DNA of 64,000 bases from Firm-04 sp045617625 (lineage in GTDB: Bacteria > Bacillota > Clostridia > Oscillospirales > Ruminococcaceae): positions 1 through 64,000 of the forward strand of contig JAZLJA010000040.1 in NCBI GenBank assembly GCA_045617625.1, read 5' to 3'. This document shows, piece by piece, positions 52,248 to 62,300 of this stretch. Each line of letters starts with the position of its first letter. Position 1 is the stretch's first letter. The notes beneath the pieces were generated by a model that was not told where the DNA came from, searched no databases, and saw only the letters and a program-made list of their open reading frames with translations. The position numbers and the translations under genes are program-made.

Positions 52248-52290
52248 AAACCGCAGGACATTTCGCTTGATTGCAAATGTCCTGCGGTTT
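52248..52290. terminator. Bidirectional terminator between HydF-like and copper ATPase genes
   Basis: A 16-base perfect stem (52248-52263 with 52275-52290). On the minus strand seven T follow; the plus strand has a weaker TTTCTGTTTG. Confidence 0.85.
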
Positions 52291-52302
52291 CTGTTTGTCC
52301 GA

Positions 52303-52521
52303 TTATGATGCGCTGTCAATGCCGATGACCGTGTATCCTGCATCTTCGACAGCCGCTTTCAGCACTGCGTCATCCACGGGCTTTGTCAGTGTGACGACAG
52401 CTTTGCTTTCCGTGTGGCTTGCGACTGCCTCTGCGACACCGTCCAAAGCTTCCAGAGCTTTTTTTGTGTGAGCTTCGCAGTGCATGCACATCATGCCTTC
52501 GATATGAATGGTTTTTGTCAT
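52303..52521 (-). CDS. Possible internally initiated CopZ-like copper chaperone
   Basis: Within copA, in frame, ATG at 52521 has GGAGG 8 bases upstream (52530-52534) and opens MTKTIHIEGMMCMHCEAHTK, the exact start of a 72-residue CopZ-like domain. This strong site inside the coding frame suggests that a free chaperone is made as well as the fused form. It could alternatively be a scar of a recent copA-copZ gene fusion. Confidence 0.55.
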   Translation of the reverse strand: MTKTIHIEGMMCMHCEAHTKKALEALDGVAEAVASHTESKAVVTLTKPVDDAVLKAAVEDAGYTVIGIDSAS

Positions 52522-54855
52522 GGTCGTTTCCTCCGATTCAGATTGGATTTCATCGAGAAGCGCAGAGAGTGCGGAATCCTCAACAGGATGTCTGATGCAG
52601 CGGTCGCGCTTCGCGCAATACATGGAAAAGAGATTGAGCCGCAGGGCATTCAGCACCACGCAGATGCTGGAAACGCTCATCGCGGCGGCGGCGATCATAG
52701 GGTTCAGCGTCCAGCCGAATAATCCCGTATAGCATCCTGCCGCAAGCGGGATGCACAGAATGTTGTAGAAAAATGCCCAGAACAGGTTTTCGATGATGTT
52801 TTTGCGTGTTGCTCTTGAAAGCCGCACTGCCGCCGATACATCCGTCAGTTTGCTGTTCATCAGGACGACCTGTGCTGCGTCAATGGCGACATCTGTTCCT
52901 GCGCCGATCGCCATGCCAATATCTGCGGCGGTGAGTGCGGGTGCATCGTTGATGCCGTCCCCGACCATCATGGTTTGGCCAAGCGTTTTCAGCTTGCTGA
53001 CGACCGTTGCTTTTTCATTTGGCTTCACGCCGGCGATGACGTTGTCAATGCCTGCCTGCTTTGCCATTGCTTTCGCCGTGCGCGGGTGATCGCCTGTGAG
53101 GAGAACCGTACGGATGCCCATTGCTTTGAGTTCCGTGATTGCCTGTACGGCTTCGGGACGCAGAACATCGGAAACGGCAGCCATGCCGAGCAATTTCTTT
53201 TCATTCGCAAACACGATCGGTGTGCAGCCACGGTCAGAGAATGTTTCTGCTGCTGCAAGAAATGCCGCAGGCACGGCGATTTTGGATGCAATGAATTGCA
53301 TCGAGCCGCCGAATATCATTTCCCCATGCACTTCGCCTGACAATCCGCTGCCGTGGATCGCCTGAAAATGCAGGGCATCCTCTGCGGTGATGTGATACCG
53401 TATCAGATTCTGCACCACAGCTTTTGCAAGCGGATGCTCACTTTTCTGTTCAAGGGCAAGGGCAGCCGAAAACAGTTCGTTTTCGTTGACGCCGTCGGCA
53501 GTCATCCATTCGATGACTTTGGGTGCTCCCATTGTGACCGTGCCTGTTTTATCCAGAACCGCGAGCTTGATTTTCCCTGTTTCTTCCAGTGCAGCAGCAT
53601 TTTTGAATAGTACCCCGTGTTTTGCTCCAATGCCGCTGCCCACCATGACCGCGACGGGTGTTGCAAGTCCGAGCGCACACGGACAACTGATCACCAGCAC
53701 GGATATCGCACGCGCCAGGGCAAAAGCAAACGGTTTTCCGAGCATCAGCCAGATGATCAGCGTGAAAACTGCGATGCCGACCACCGCAGGCACAAAGATC
53801 CCTGCGACTTTATCGGCGATTTTGGCAATGGGTGCTTTGGTCGCAGAGGCTTCACGCACCGTCTGAATGATCTGTGCAAGGGTGGTGTCCTGTCCCACGC
53901 GTGTTGCTTTGCATCGGATAAATCCCGACTGATTGACGGTTGCCGCTGAAACGGCGTCTCCGACGGATTTGTCCACGGGGATGCTTTCTCCTGTCAGGGC
54001 GGATTCATTGACGGCTGTTTCACCTGCGATCACAACACCGTCAACGGGAATGCTTTCACCCGGGCGCACCGCAAAGATATCGCCTGTCTGCAATTCATCA
54101 ATGGGCACTGTAACGATTTGTTCTCCGCGTTCCACCGATGCTGTTTTCGGAGCAAGCTGCAAAAGCGATCTGAGTGCATCTGTGGTTTTGCCCTTGCTTT
54201 TTGCTTCCAGTATTTTTCCGACGGTGATCAGCACCAGAATCATGGCAGCGGATTCAAAATATAAGCTTTCAAGCAGCGGTGATGCGGTTGCTGCGCTGTG
54301 TTTCGCCTGTTCGGCAGCCATGCGGATGAGTGTATAACCGCTCCATACAAAGGAAGCAGACGATCCCAGTGCCACAAGTGCATCCATATTGGGTGCTTTG
54401 TGCAGCACGCTTTGCAGTCCCGAACGGAAAAAGCGTCTGTGGATCCACATCACGGCAGCCGCGAGCAGCATTTGCAGGACGCCGATGCGCAGGGGATGGT
54501 CGGTCAGCCACACAGGGAGCGGAAACCCGAACATGGTATGTCCCATGGAGATGTACATCAGCAGCAGGAGAAATCCGAGGCTGATGCAAAAACTTTTTCG
54601 GAGACGGGGCGTTTCATGGTCGGCAAGGGCATCAAGATCAGCAGCAGGGGAGGCGTCGGTTTGCAGGGCAGCGCCATATCCTGCGGCTTTCACGGCACGG
54701 ATGATGTCATTGTCTGATGCAGTCCCTTCGATGCGCAGGCTGTTGGTCAGCAGGCTGACGGAACATTCGCTGACACCTTCCACGGCTGCGGCTGCCTGTT
54801 CCACATGCGCCTGACAGGCGGCGCAGGTCATTCCCGTGATGCGATATATCTTCAT
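52303..54855 (-). CDS. copA: Copper-exporting P1B-type ATPase with C-terminal CopZ-like domain
   Basis: 850 residues. Start 54855 is chosen since GGAGG lies 5 bases upstream. An N-terminal heavy-metal domain (GMTCAACQAH), eight predicted membrane helices, actuator TGES, transmembrane SCPCALGLATP, phosphorylation site DKTGT, SEHPLAKA and GDGINDAPAL are all present. The C-terminal 72 residues form a second heavy-metal domain (IEGMMCMHCEAH) joined by an acidic linker. Most CopA proteins lack such a C-terminal domain. An internal ribosome site could also release it as free CopZ. Pumps Cu(I) out of the cytoplasm. Confidence 0.88.
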   Translation of the reverse strand: MKIYRITGMTCAACQAHVEQAAAAVEGVSECSVSLLTNSLRIEGTASDNDIIRAVKAAGYGAALQTDASPAADLDALADHETPRLRKSFCISLGFLLLLMYISMGHTMFGFPLPVWLTDHPLRIGVLQMLLAAAVMWIHRRFFRSGLQSVLHKAPNMDALVALGSSASFVWSGYTLIRMAAEQAKHSAATASPLLESLYFESAAMILVLITVGKILEAKSKGKTTDALRSLLQLAPKTASVERGEQIVTVPIDELQTGDIFAVRPGESIPVDGVVIAGETAVNESALTGESIPVDKSVGDAVSAATVNQSGFIRCKATRVGQDTTLAQIIQTVREASATKAPIAKIADKVAGIFVPAVVGIAVFTLIIWLMLGKPFAFALARAISVLVISCPCALGLATPVAVMVGSGIGAKHGVLFKNAAALEETGKIKLAVLDKTGTVTMGAPKVIEWMTADGVNENELFSAALALEQKSEHPLAKAVVQNLIRYHITAEDALHFQAIHGSGLSGEVHGEMIFGGSMQFIASKIAVPAAFLAAAETFSDRGCTPIVFANEKKLLGMAAVSDVLRPEAVQAITELKAMGIRTVLLTGDHPRTAKAMAKQAGIDNVIAGVKPNEKATVVSKLKTLGQTMMVGDGINDAPALTAADIGMAIGAGTDVAIDAAQVVLMNSKLTDVSAAVRLSRATRKNIIENLFWAFFYNILCIPLAAGCYTGLFGWTLNPMIAAAAMSVSSICVVLNALRLNLFSMYCAKRDRCIRHPVEDSALSALLDEIQSESEETTMTKTIHIEGMMCMHCEAHTKKALEALDGVAEAVASHTESKAVVTLTKPVDDAVLKAAVEDAGYTVIGIDSAS

Positions 54856-54945
54856 CGAGGCCTCCATTCGATTATATTTCCAAGCTGCCGCGGGTATTTC
54901 TTTTCTTGATAGAAAGAATATCCCAAAAGCAAGTGTATTATTCCA

Positions 54946-54974
54946 ATTATATACCCCGCTGCGTTTTTTGTCAA
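54946..54974 (-). promoter_or_regulatory. Promoter of the copper ATPase gene
   Basis: Minus strand: TTGACA (54969-54974), a 17-base spacer, TATAAT (54946-54951). The spacer contains GCGGGGTAT, and a related GCGGGTAT lies inverted near 54887. These G/C-tract half-sites recall CsoR-type copper operators but are not a clean match. Confidence 0.75.
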
Positions 54975-55006
54975 GTTTACAAAGCAGTCATTGAATTGGA
55001 AACAGG

Positions 55007-55035
55007 TTGCAAACGACTGAAATTTGTGCTATAAT
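55007..55035 (+). promoter_or_regulatory. Promoter of the Dabb-protein operon
   Basis: TTGCAA (55007-55012), a 17-base spacer, TATAAT (55030-55035). Confidence 0.8.
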
Positions 55036-55074
55036 ATAAGGACACACTGATGTTGAAAGAAAAGGAGAATGATT

Positions 55075-55377
55075 ATGGTCAAGCATCTTATTTTATGGCA
55101 GCTGCGCGATGATCTTTCCGCAGATGAAAAGGAATCAGTCAAGCAGGGCATCAAGACAGGACTTGAGGGGCTCAGCGGCGAGATAGAGGGGCTGCTTCAT
55201 ATTTCTGTGCAAACGGAATGTCTTGCGACCTCAAATGCGGATGTCATGCTCGATTCGGATTTCACGGATGCAGCAGCACTTGCCGCATATGCGTTGCATC
55301 CCAAACACGTTGCGGTTGCTGACAGTATGGTGCGTCCCTTTACGAAAGCCCGTGTCTGTATGGATTATGAGGTGTGA
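55075..55377 (+). CDS. Dabb-family (stress-responsive alpha/beta barrel) protein
   Basis: 100 residues; start 55075 with AGGAG 8 bases upstream. It has the family's opening VKHLILWQLRDD, the central SNADVMLDSDFTDAAALAAY and the HPKHVAVADSMVRPF close. It is a small cytoplasmic dimeric ferredoxin-fold protein whose biochemical role is unknown in most bacteria. First gene of a three-gene run. Confidence 0.85.
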   Translation: MVKHLILWQLRDDLSADEKESVKQGIKTGLEGLSGEIEGLLHISVQTECLATSNADVMLDSDFTDAAALAAYALHPKHVAVADSMVRPFTKARVCMDYEV

Positions 55378-55379
55378 GC

Positions 55380-55598
55380 ATGGACGAGTATCTCATTGCA
55401 AACACGACCAAAACACAGCGCATTGAATTGGTTCGCTCCTGGATCCCGACCGATGAGGCGATGGACGATGCTGGAGATATGGATCTTTTCGTTCTATATG
55501 CCGATTACATCAACGGTGAGAAGGAAATATCCGAATGCAACGCAGCTTTTCGGGCTGAGGACTATGCGGACACCGCAGGATCGAAGTTGGGAGGCTGA
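55380..55598 (+). CDS. Small conserved-type protein, unknown function
   Basis: 72 residues from ATG 55380, with GAGGTG just upstream and only two bases after the previous stop. It opens MDEYLIANTTKTQRIELVRS and is acidic. Similar short proteins with this opening occur in clostridia as I recall, without known function. It is probably co-translated with the Dabb gene. Confidence 0.65.
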   Translation: MDEYLIANTTKTQRIELVRSWIPTDEAMDDAGDMDLFVLYADYINGEKEISECNAAFRAEDYADTAGSKLGG

Positions 55599-55601
55599 CG
55601 T

Positions 55602-56762
55602 TTGGAACAGATCGCGATTATACTGAATTTGATATTTGAGGCTGTTGTGATCGTCTCACTGTTTGTATATCTGAAAAAAACGATTGCAAAAACGCTGTAT
55701 TCCTATCAGAATGCAGGCATCATCGGCGGGATCTTGTTTTCCTCGTTTTTGTTTTTGATGACTCTGCGTGTGGCGGTCTATGCGTGGCGTGACAATCGGC
55801 ATGGCGAGGGTGTGCTGAGGGAGGTTCTGTATTTATTTGTGTCCTCCGCCGAGAAATTTCTTGTGGTGCTTGTCCCGTTTATGTTTCTGGTATTTTTTGC
55901 CGCTGCGCTGAGTAATCTTCAGCTGATGCGGCATGAGGGCAAATCGCCGCGCAATATGCTTGGTTTTGTGATGGGTACGCTGATCTTTGCGGTCACCCTA
56001 GCCTTGTTGTTCGGCTGGAATGCGTTTGCATCCTCTGTGCTGAGCAGACTTTATTTCGATGGGATGTCGTGGATTACTGTCTTCACGGTTGCTGTTCCGC
56101 TGTTTATGGATGGTCTGCTCAGCTATCTGGAATGCGTGATGATCGGGAATATGCTGTTGCAGCTTGCATCTGTGCGCCGCAAAGTCAAATATGATGCGGA
56201 TTACATCATCATTCTCGGCTGTTCCATTGATTCTGACGGAAAACCGTATCCGCTGCTGCGCGGGCGTATTGACCGTGCGATTCAGTTTGCGGAGCGGCAG
56301 CAGAATGAAAACGGCAAGCTTGCATATTTTGTTCCGTCGGGCGGAAAAGGCTCGGATGAATGCATTTCGGAGTCTGAATCCATGCGGAATTATCTGGTGG
56401 AGCAGGGGATCGACCCTTCCCGCATTCTGATGGAGGATAAATCGACGACAACGCTTGAAAATATGCAGTTTTCCAAGAAACTGATCGAAGCGCATCACAC
56501 TGCTGACGAGGCACCGAAGATCGTTTTTTCCACGAGCAACTACCATGTGTTCCGCAGCGGTATATTTGCCGAGCAGGCAGGATTGCACGCGGTCGGTATC
56601 GGAAGCAAAACCAAGGGCTATTTTTGGCCGAATGCCGCCATACGTGAATTTGTTGCACTTCTCTCGGTGCGCAAGCGTGCGCATCTGATGGTTGCGCTGT
56701 GTTTGCTGATTGTATCCGTGCTGATCGGCGTAGTGAATTACATCGTTGTTCTGCCAAAGTGA
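55602..56762 (+). CDS. Membrane protein with C-terminal YdcF/SanA-type (DUF218) domain
   Basis: 386 residues. A TTG start at 55602 follows GGGAGG by 7 bases. Five or so membrane helices occupy 1-190. The DUF218 domain (about 200-340) has YIIILGCSIDSDGKPYPLLR, ESESMRNYLVEQGI, TTTLENMQFSK and FSTSNYHVFRSGIFA. A final helix near 365-382 ends the protein. The family is linked to envelope functions; the reaction is not established. Confidence 0.82.
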   Translation: MEQIAIILNLIFEAVVIVSLFVYLKKTIAKTLYSYQNAGIIGGILFSSFLFLMTLRVAVYAWRDNRHGEGVLREVLYLFVSSAEKFLVVLVPFMFLVFFAAALSNLQLMRHEGKSPRNMLGFVMGTLIFAVTLALLFGWNAFASSVLSRLYFDGMSWITVFTVAVPLFMDGLLSYLECVMIGNMLLQLASVRRKVKYDADYIIILGCSIDSDGKPYPLLRGRIDRAIQFAERQQNENGKLAYFVPSGGKGSDECISESESMRNYLVEQGIDPSRILMEDKSTTTLENMQFSKKLIEAHHTADEAPKIVFSTSNYHVFRSGIFAEQAGLHAVGIGSKTKGYFWPNAAIREFVALLSVRKRAHLMVALCLLIVSVLIGVVNYIVVLPK

Positions 56763-56773
56763 AATGATAAATG

Positions 56774-56812
56774 AAACCGCCGCCGATGCGCAATACATCG
56801 GCGGCGGTTTTG
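56774..56812. terminator. Terminator between convergent genes
   Basis: A perfect stem of about 14-15 bases (56774-56787 with 56796-56810), followed by a short T-run on the plus strand. Confidence 0.75.
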
Positions 56813-56833
56813 CGGTGTCCGAAATCTCAGATG

Positions 56834-57619
56834 TTATGCTTCAAAAAAGCTGAGAATGCGGGATTTATAGTCAGGTGCTTCGTCATATACGCCATGTCCG
56901 AATTCTTCGCCGTAGAAGAATGACTCACAGTGCAGTGCATCGGCAATGCGGCGTGAGGCATCGGCAGAGAGAACCTTGTCGCCCTCACAGCCAAGCACAA
57001 GGACAGTGCATCTGACGGTATGCAGCTGCGGGAGCAGATTGAATCCTGCGCAGCCCTTTGCCAGTGTGAGGAATCTGGAAAGCTCCGCATCTGTCAGCGG
57101 TGAGCTTCCTGCTTTCAGCATTTCACCGTATTGTGAAACGGTTGCAGGCGCATAGATCTTGTTGACCGTATCTTCAATCAGCGCGTCGCATTGATGCTGT
57201 TCTGCGAGCGTGATCCAGTGCTGCACCACCGATTCGGCTTTTGCGTTCAAATCGGCAGCAGATGAACCGACGATCAGTTTTTTCACCAGTGAGGGATGTG
57301 AAACCGCAAGGGAAAGTCCGATCATGCCGCCCTGCGATGCCCCGAACACATAGGCATCAGAAATACCGAGAAACTGCATGACTGCCGCAGTGTCATCTGC
57401 CATTTCGGCAATCGAATAGGAGTCTGGCAGATTTTTACGGCGGTCAAACAGATAGACGGTATAATCCGACGCGAACATGGAGTACGCAGAGGCAACGGCA
57501 TCGGCTGACAGCATGACGCTTTTCAGCGAAAGTCCCGGCAGAATGACGAAGATCTTGCTGCCCTGCCCGAATCGGGTGTATTCCATTTCGATGCCGTTCA
57601 CAGATGCAAGATATACCAT
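56834..57619 (-). CDS. Alpha/beta hydrolase
   Basis: 261 residues; start 57619 gives GGAG a 9-base spacing. Nucleophile elbow GASQGGMIG, acid in LGCEGDKVLSADASR, His in EFGHGVYDEAPDY: a complete catalytic triad. No signal peptide, so cytoplasmic. Substrate unknown. It follows the flavin-binding protein gene by 15 bases and is probably co-transcribed with it. Confidence 0.83.
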   Translation of the reverse strand: MVYLASVNGIEMEYTRFGQGSKIFVILPGLSLKSVMLSADAVASAYSMFASDYTVYLFDRRKNLPDSYSIAEMADDTAAVMQFLGISDAYVFGASQGGMIGLSLAVSHPSLVKKLIVGSSAADLNAKAESVVQHWITLAEQHQCDALIEDTVNKIYAPATVSQYGEMLKAGSSPLTDAELSRFLTLAKGCAGFNLLPQLHTVRCTVLVLGCEGDKVLSADASRRIADALHCESFFYGEEFGHGVYDEAPDYKSRILSFFEA

Positions 57620-57634
57620 TTGCGTCATCTCCGA

Positions 57635-58027
57635 TCAGAATGTGACGACTCTGGGTGCATCGGTGAACGAACTGAAGGTCGCCGTTGCATTGCAGAAATA
57701 GAAAGCCTGTGTATTTCCGTCATTTTCATCATACATCGAGCGCAGATGCGGATAGGCATCGAGCATGGCTTTGCGTGCTTCCGCGCGGTCATCCTCGATC
57801 AGTTCGCCTGCAACGCGAAGCCATGTGCCGTTCATGAACGCACAGATCTCGGCTTTCGGGTTTGCGAGCAGCTGTGCGGAAACCGCTTTCGATTTGCCTG
57901 TCTGGATATAAAGCTTTCCCTCGAAGATGTTGACGGTGCCGAACGGACGGACGCGGGGCTGATCGCCCTCAACGGTTGCGAGATAGTAGGTATCGGCGGC
58001 TTTGAGAAAATCAAATACAGACTGCAT
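57635..58027 (-). CDS. Pyridoxamine 5'-phosphate oxidase-family (FMN-binding) protein
   Basis: 130 residues; start 58027 with AAAGGAG 11 bases upstream. The split-barrel pattern is clear: FLKAADTYYLATVEGDQPRV, RPFGTVNIFEGKLYIQTGKS and ICAFMNGTWLRVAGEL. Members bind FMN or F420-like cofactors and reduce small molecules; this short form is usually annotated only to family level. It pairs with the hydrolase downstream. Confidence 0.82.
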   Translation of the reverse strand: MQSVFDFLKAADTYYLATVEGDQPRVRPFGTVNIFEGKLYIQTGKSKAVSAQLLANPKAEICAFMNGTWLRVAGELIEDDRAEARKAMLDAYPHLRSMYDENDGNTQAFYFCNATATFSSFTDAPRVVTF

Positions 58028-58091
58028 GGTGTGGAGACTCCTTTCAAAAATCAAAGATATTCGGAATTGTGAGTGCGGGGAAAAACGGGGA

Positions 58092-59171
58092 TCACTGTTT
58101 GGTATCGAAGAACTGACCGCATTTCCATGCGCCGTCCTCGTAGACAAGGGAGAATGTGTATTCATCATAAGCGATGCCGCTGTCAATTTCGGAATTATTA
58201 TTGTATTCGCGGACTTTGAATGTCACTTCATCCTCGGTGATCTGTGTGACCTCCTCAACGGCAAGGTGGTCAAGCCAGACAGCATCGCCAAGACCTGAGA
58301 GCGTCAGCAGTTTTCCGTCATGTTCCAGATAGTATTTTGAGAGCGTGTCCTCGCGGTTTTGCTTGGAAAACTCCTGGAAGAATGCATTTTCGAGCTTTTT
58401 CAGTGTCAGCGACTTGGGTTTGAGCACACTGTAGACGCCGCATTCGAGAACATCCTCCTCGCCTTCCAGTTCGACCATTTCGTCGCTGAATTCCAAATTG
58501 ATTGAACGGGGCATCGGCAGCGGAAAAATATCCCAGAAATACTGCTGATACAGCACCGCACCGAGCGCATACCATTGCTGCGGAGTGAAATTGAGATCAT
58601 GTTTTGTCAGGCTGATGTCGATATACGATGCGCAGACATAGCCCTTTTGCCCGCCGTTGGAGACAAGCAGCCAGTTATTTCGTTCAACGAGGCCGCCCTG
58701 AAAACAATCGGCAGCGGAAAGAATGGTGACTTTCGAGTTGTCAGGCAGCAGCTTGACGATATTGCTCTTTTCAGTCGGCGCACTCCGCATATTCAGACCG
58801 TCCTTGGCGATGACTTTTCCCGTAATATCTAACGAAATCTCTGACAGGTTCGGAACATCCCTGCTGAGCAGCGGCAGGATTTCCTGTGGTGCCGCAGTGG
58901 TTTCGGTGCCGTCCGACGAACTTGTACTGACGGGCTGCGTGTCGGTTTCGGTGGAATCTGTAAGATGTACGGTAGTTGTTTGGCTTTCCTTGAGTTGTGA
59001 CAGGAGGGATTCCGGAATGGTAACAGTGGTTGAAACCGTGGTTTCGGTCATGCTTTCATCAGTTTGCTGCATTTCATCTTCGTAAGGTATCAGCGGAGCG
59101 TCGTTCAGGCAGCCGCACAGAGATGCACAGACGATAACGGAAGTGAGCAGCACGCGGAATGCTTTTGACAT
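58092..59171 (-). CDS. Lipoprotein with SH3-like domain
   Basis: 359 residues. Start 59171 has GGAGGA 9 bases upstream. The lipobox is SLCGC. A Thr/Ser/Glu-rich spacer (about 35-110) precedes a bacterial SH3-like domain (about 120-190; KDGLNMRSAPTEKSNIVKLL, GYVCASYIDI) and a C-terminal region of about 165 residues without a recognised family. It is exported and lipid-anchored, and may bind cell-wall peptides. Confidence 0.8.
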   Translation of the reverse strand: MSKAFRVLLTSVIVCASLCGCLNDAPLIPYEDEMQQTDESMTETTVSTTVTIPESLLSQLKESQTTTVHLTDSTETDTQPVSTSSSDGTETTAAPQEILPLLSRDVPNLSEISLDITGKVIAKDGLNMRSAPTEKSNIVKLLPDNSKVTILSAADCFQGGLVERNNWLLVSNGGQKGYVCASYIDISLTKHDLNFTPQQWYALGAVLYQQYFWDIFPLPMPRSINLEFSDEMVELEGEEDVLECGVYSVLKPKSLTLKKLENAFFQEFSKQNREDTLSKYYLEHDGKLLTLSGLGDAVWLDHLAVEEVTQITEDEVTFKVREYNNNSEIDSGIAYDEYTFSLVYEDGAWKCGQFFDTKQ

Positions 59172-59204
59172 AACGTAATTCCTCCAATTTGAACGATTTT
59201 TTAC

Positions 59205-59233
59205 ATTATACCGCATTTGAGAAAAAATGTCAA
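59205..59233 (-). promoter_or_regulatory. Promoter of the SH3 lipoprotein gene
   Basis: Minus strand: TTGACA (59228-59233), a 17-base spacer, TATAAT (59205-59210). Confidence 0.85.
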
Positions 59234-59309
59234 GTGAAACACGATTTCACTTGTCTGCACAAATCCTGGAAAATGAATACAATATGACGATAAAAGGCAT
59301 AATTGTACA

Positions 59310-59338
59310 TTTACATTCAGTCATAATCATGTTAAACT
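59310..59338 (+). promoter_or_regulatory. Candidate promoter of the arabinofuranosidase gene
   Basis: TTTACA (59310-59315), a 17-base spacer, TAAACT (59333-59338), about 35 bases before the start codon. Confidence 0.5.
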
Positions 59339-59373
59339 ATAACTACAAAATATATATTTTGGGGGAAATAGAT

Positions 59374-62300
59374 ATGAAGTTAAAAAAACACCTCCTATCC
59401 TTGGCAACCTGTACAGCAGTTGTTCTGTCAGGTTTATCCGTGCCGAATTATGCGCAGAACGACGTATCTGCGGCAGAATCGGCGATGCAAACGTTCTCCC
59501 TCGGCGATTTTGTCATGGAGGATGCGTACTGTTCCAACGCGTTGAAGCTGGAATATGACTATCTCGCATCTTTTGACACGAATCGTCTGCTGTCGGGGTT
59601 CCGCCAGAATGCGGGCTTAAACACCTTCGGCGCGAAACGCTATGACGGCTGGGAGAACTCACTGATTGCGGGTCATTGTGTCGGTCACTATCTGACGGCT
59701 GTGGCACAGGGCATCGCAAACGCAACCTTTACCGAAGAACAGCACAAGGTTTTGTACGGCAAAATGACAGCCATCGTTGATGGACTGCTTGAATGCCAGA
59801 AGAATTCCAAGGGGAAGCAGGGATTCATCTGGGGCGCACCTGTCAATAGCGGACAGAGCGTTGAGGGGCAGTTTGACAACGTCGAGCACGGCAAAACCAG
59901 CATCACCACCGAAGCATGGGTGCCGTGGTACACGATGCACAAGATCTTGCAGGGTCTGGTCGATGTCTACAATCTGACAGGCTATGAGAATGCAAAAACC
60001 GTAGCATCGGGTGTCGGCGACTGGTCTTACAACCGTGCAAAGGGCTGGAATGATTCCACGCACCGCACCGTGCTTGGCATCGAATTCGGCGGCATGAACG
60101 AGTGCCTCTATGATCTGTATGCCATCACGGGCAAAGAAAGCCATGCTGTTGCAGCACATTATTTCGATGATGAATCGCTGTATCAGCGCATTTCGGCAGG
60201 CGGAGCAAACGCGCTGAACAATATGCACTCGAACACCACGATCCCGAAATTCCTCGGCGCACTCAAGCGTTACATCGTTCTGGACGGCAAAACCATCAAC
60301 GGGCAGAAAGTCGATGCCTCTGCATATCTGAAATATGTTGAAAACTTCTGGCAGATGGTCGTTGACCGTCATACCTACGCAAACGGCGGATGCAGTGAAT
60401 GGGAACGCTGGGGCGAAGATTATCAGCTTGACAAAGAACGCACCAACTGCAACTGTGAGACTTGTATCGCATACAATATGCTCAAAATGAGCCGCACACT
60501 GTTTGCCATCACAGGCGATAAGAAGTACATGGATTACTACGAGAACACCTATTATAATTCGATGCTGTCCTCGCAGAACCCCGAAACGGGCATGACCACT
60601 TATTTTCAACCGATGGCGACGGGCTATTTCAAGTGTTACAGCACTCCGTACACCAAATTCTGGTGCTGCACAGGTTCCGGTATGGAAAGCTTCACTAAGC
60701 TTGGCGATGCAAACTATATGGCAGACGGCAACACGCTGTATGTCAACATTTATCAGTCCGGTACGCTGAACTGGAAAGAACAGAATGTCACTGTGAAGCA
60801 GGAAAGCAACATCCCGCAGGATGACACGGCAAACTTCACGATCTCCGGCAGCGGCGATCTGGATTTCCGCTTCCGTATTCCTGACTGGGCGGCAGCCAAC
60901 CCGACCATTACGGTCAACGGCACAAAGTACACCTACACCAATGTCAACGGATATGCCGATGTCAAGGGCAGCTTCAAGGACGGCGACAAGATCGCTGTCA
61001 AGCTTCCGGCACAGGTCACTGTCTGCACATTGCCCGATTCCTCGAACAGCTATGCATTCAAGTATGGCCCGATCCTGCTGAGTACCGCTCTCGGCACCTC
61101 GAACATGAAGGAAGGCTCCACGGGCATGTGGGTGACGATCCCTGCGGATAAGGTCGTCCAGAATGAAACCGTCACGATTTCCAACAATCAGTCGGTGGAA
61201 GCATTCATGTTCAACATCAACGAGAACCTCGTCAAAGATCCTGACAGCATGAAGTTCACGCTGAAGGGCACCAACCAGAATCTCGTTTTCACCCCGCATT
61301 ATCTCCAGTATAAGGAACGCTACGGCATTTACTTCTATTATAAGAGCGCGACACAGGGCGGCGCAGAGGATATCCCGCGCTCCCGCACTTCTACCGTTGA
61401 TACCGTGCAGGCAGGTTACGGTCAGTATGAAAACGACAACCTCCACCTGATGACGGACAACAATTCTGTCGGCTCCACCGACGGCTCCACCTTCCGTTAC
61501 GCACAGGCAGGCGGTTCGTTCGGTTACAAAATGGCGATCAATCCTGAAGCAGCATTCAGCTTTGTCGATTTCATGCTTGCAAAAGAAGATAACGGCAAGA
61601 CCCTTCGTGTTGTTGTCGGCGATACCATCCTCTATGACGAGACTCTCAACTACACGGGCAATGCAGAGACCTACAAGGTCAACCTGATGATTCCGCAGTC
61701 CGTCATTGATGAATGCGCATATGAGCATGAAGCTGACGGCGATACTTACACGGTTCTGGATGTTATGTTCTATCCCACAGACGGCAAGGATTCTGCCCGT
61801 GTCTGTGAATTCATTCACACCACGGCTGTGACGCCTGTTTACAAGTATGACAGCGACGTTGCATACTTCGTCAACTGCGGCGACCACAATGTCAGCACTG
61901 CTTGCTCTGACAGTAATTTCGGTCTTTACAACAGCCTCACAGAACAGCTTTACGGTACTGATAAGGTTTCCGGTTATGAGTGGGGTCTGATTGATGATGC
62001 CACCGACCAGTATAACGGCAGCTCCAAGAGCAAGGGCATTTATACCGCAAACACATGGCCGAATGAGAGTTCCACAGGCGATGCCACCGACAAAACCGGC
62101 AGCTTCCGCTATACCAAGAACCAGTATGAGAACAACATCGCACGTCACCTTGATTACGGATTCACGCTGCCGAATGGCACTTACAAAGTGGAAGTCGGCT
62201 ATGCGAACCCGTGGAACTGCTCGAACAAGCCCTCCTGCTATGCGAACTATGGCACAGCAAACCAGCAGGTTATTGCTGAAAGCACAGATCTTTCCTCTGC

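Noticed and set aside
59659..62148. 829-codon open frame on the minus strand opposite the arabinofuranosidase gene
   Set aside because: Same pattern: antisense, Val/Cys/Ile/Ala-rich low-complexity translation without motifs. The plus-strand gene has catalytic residues, signal peptide and dockerin.
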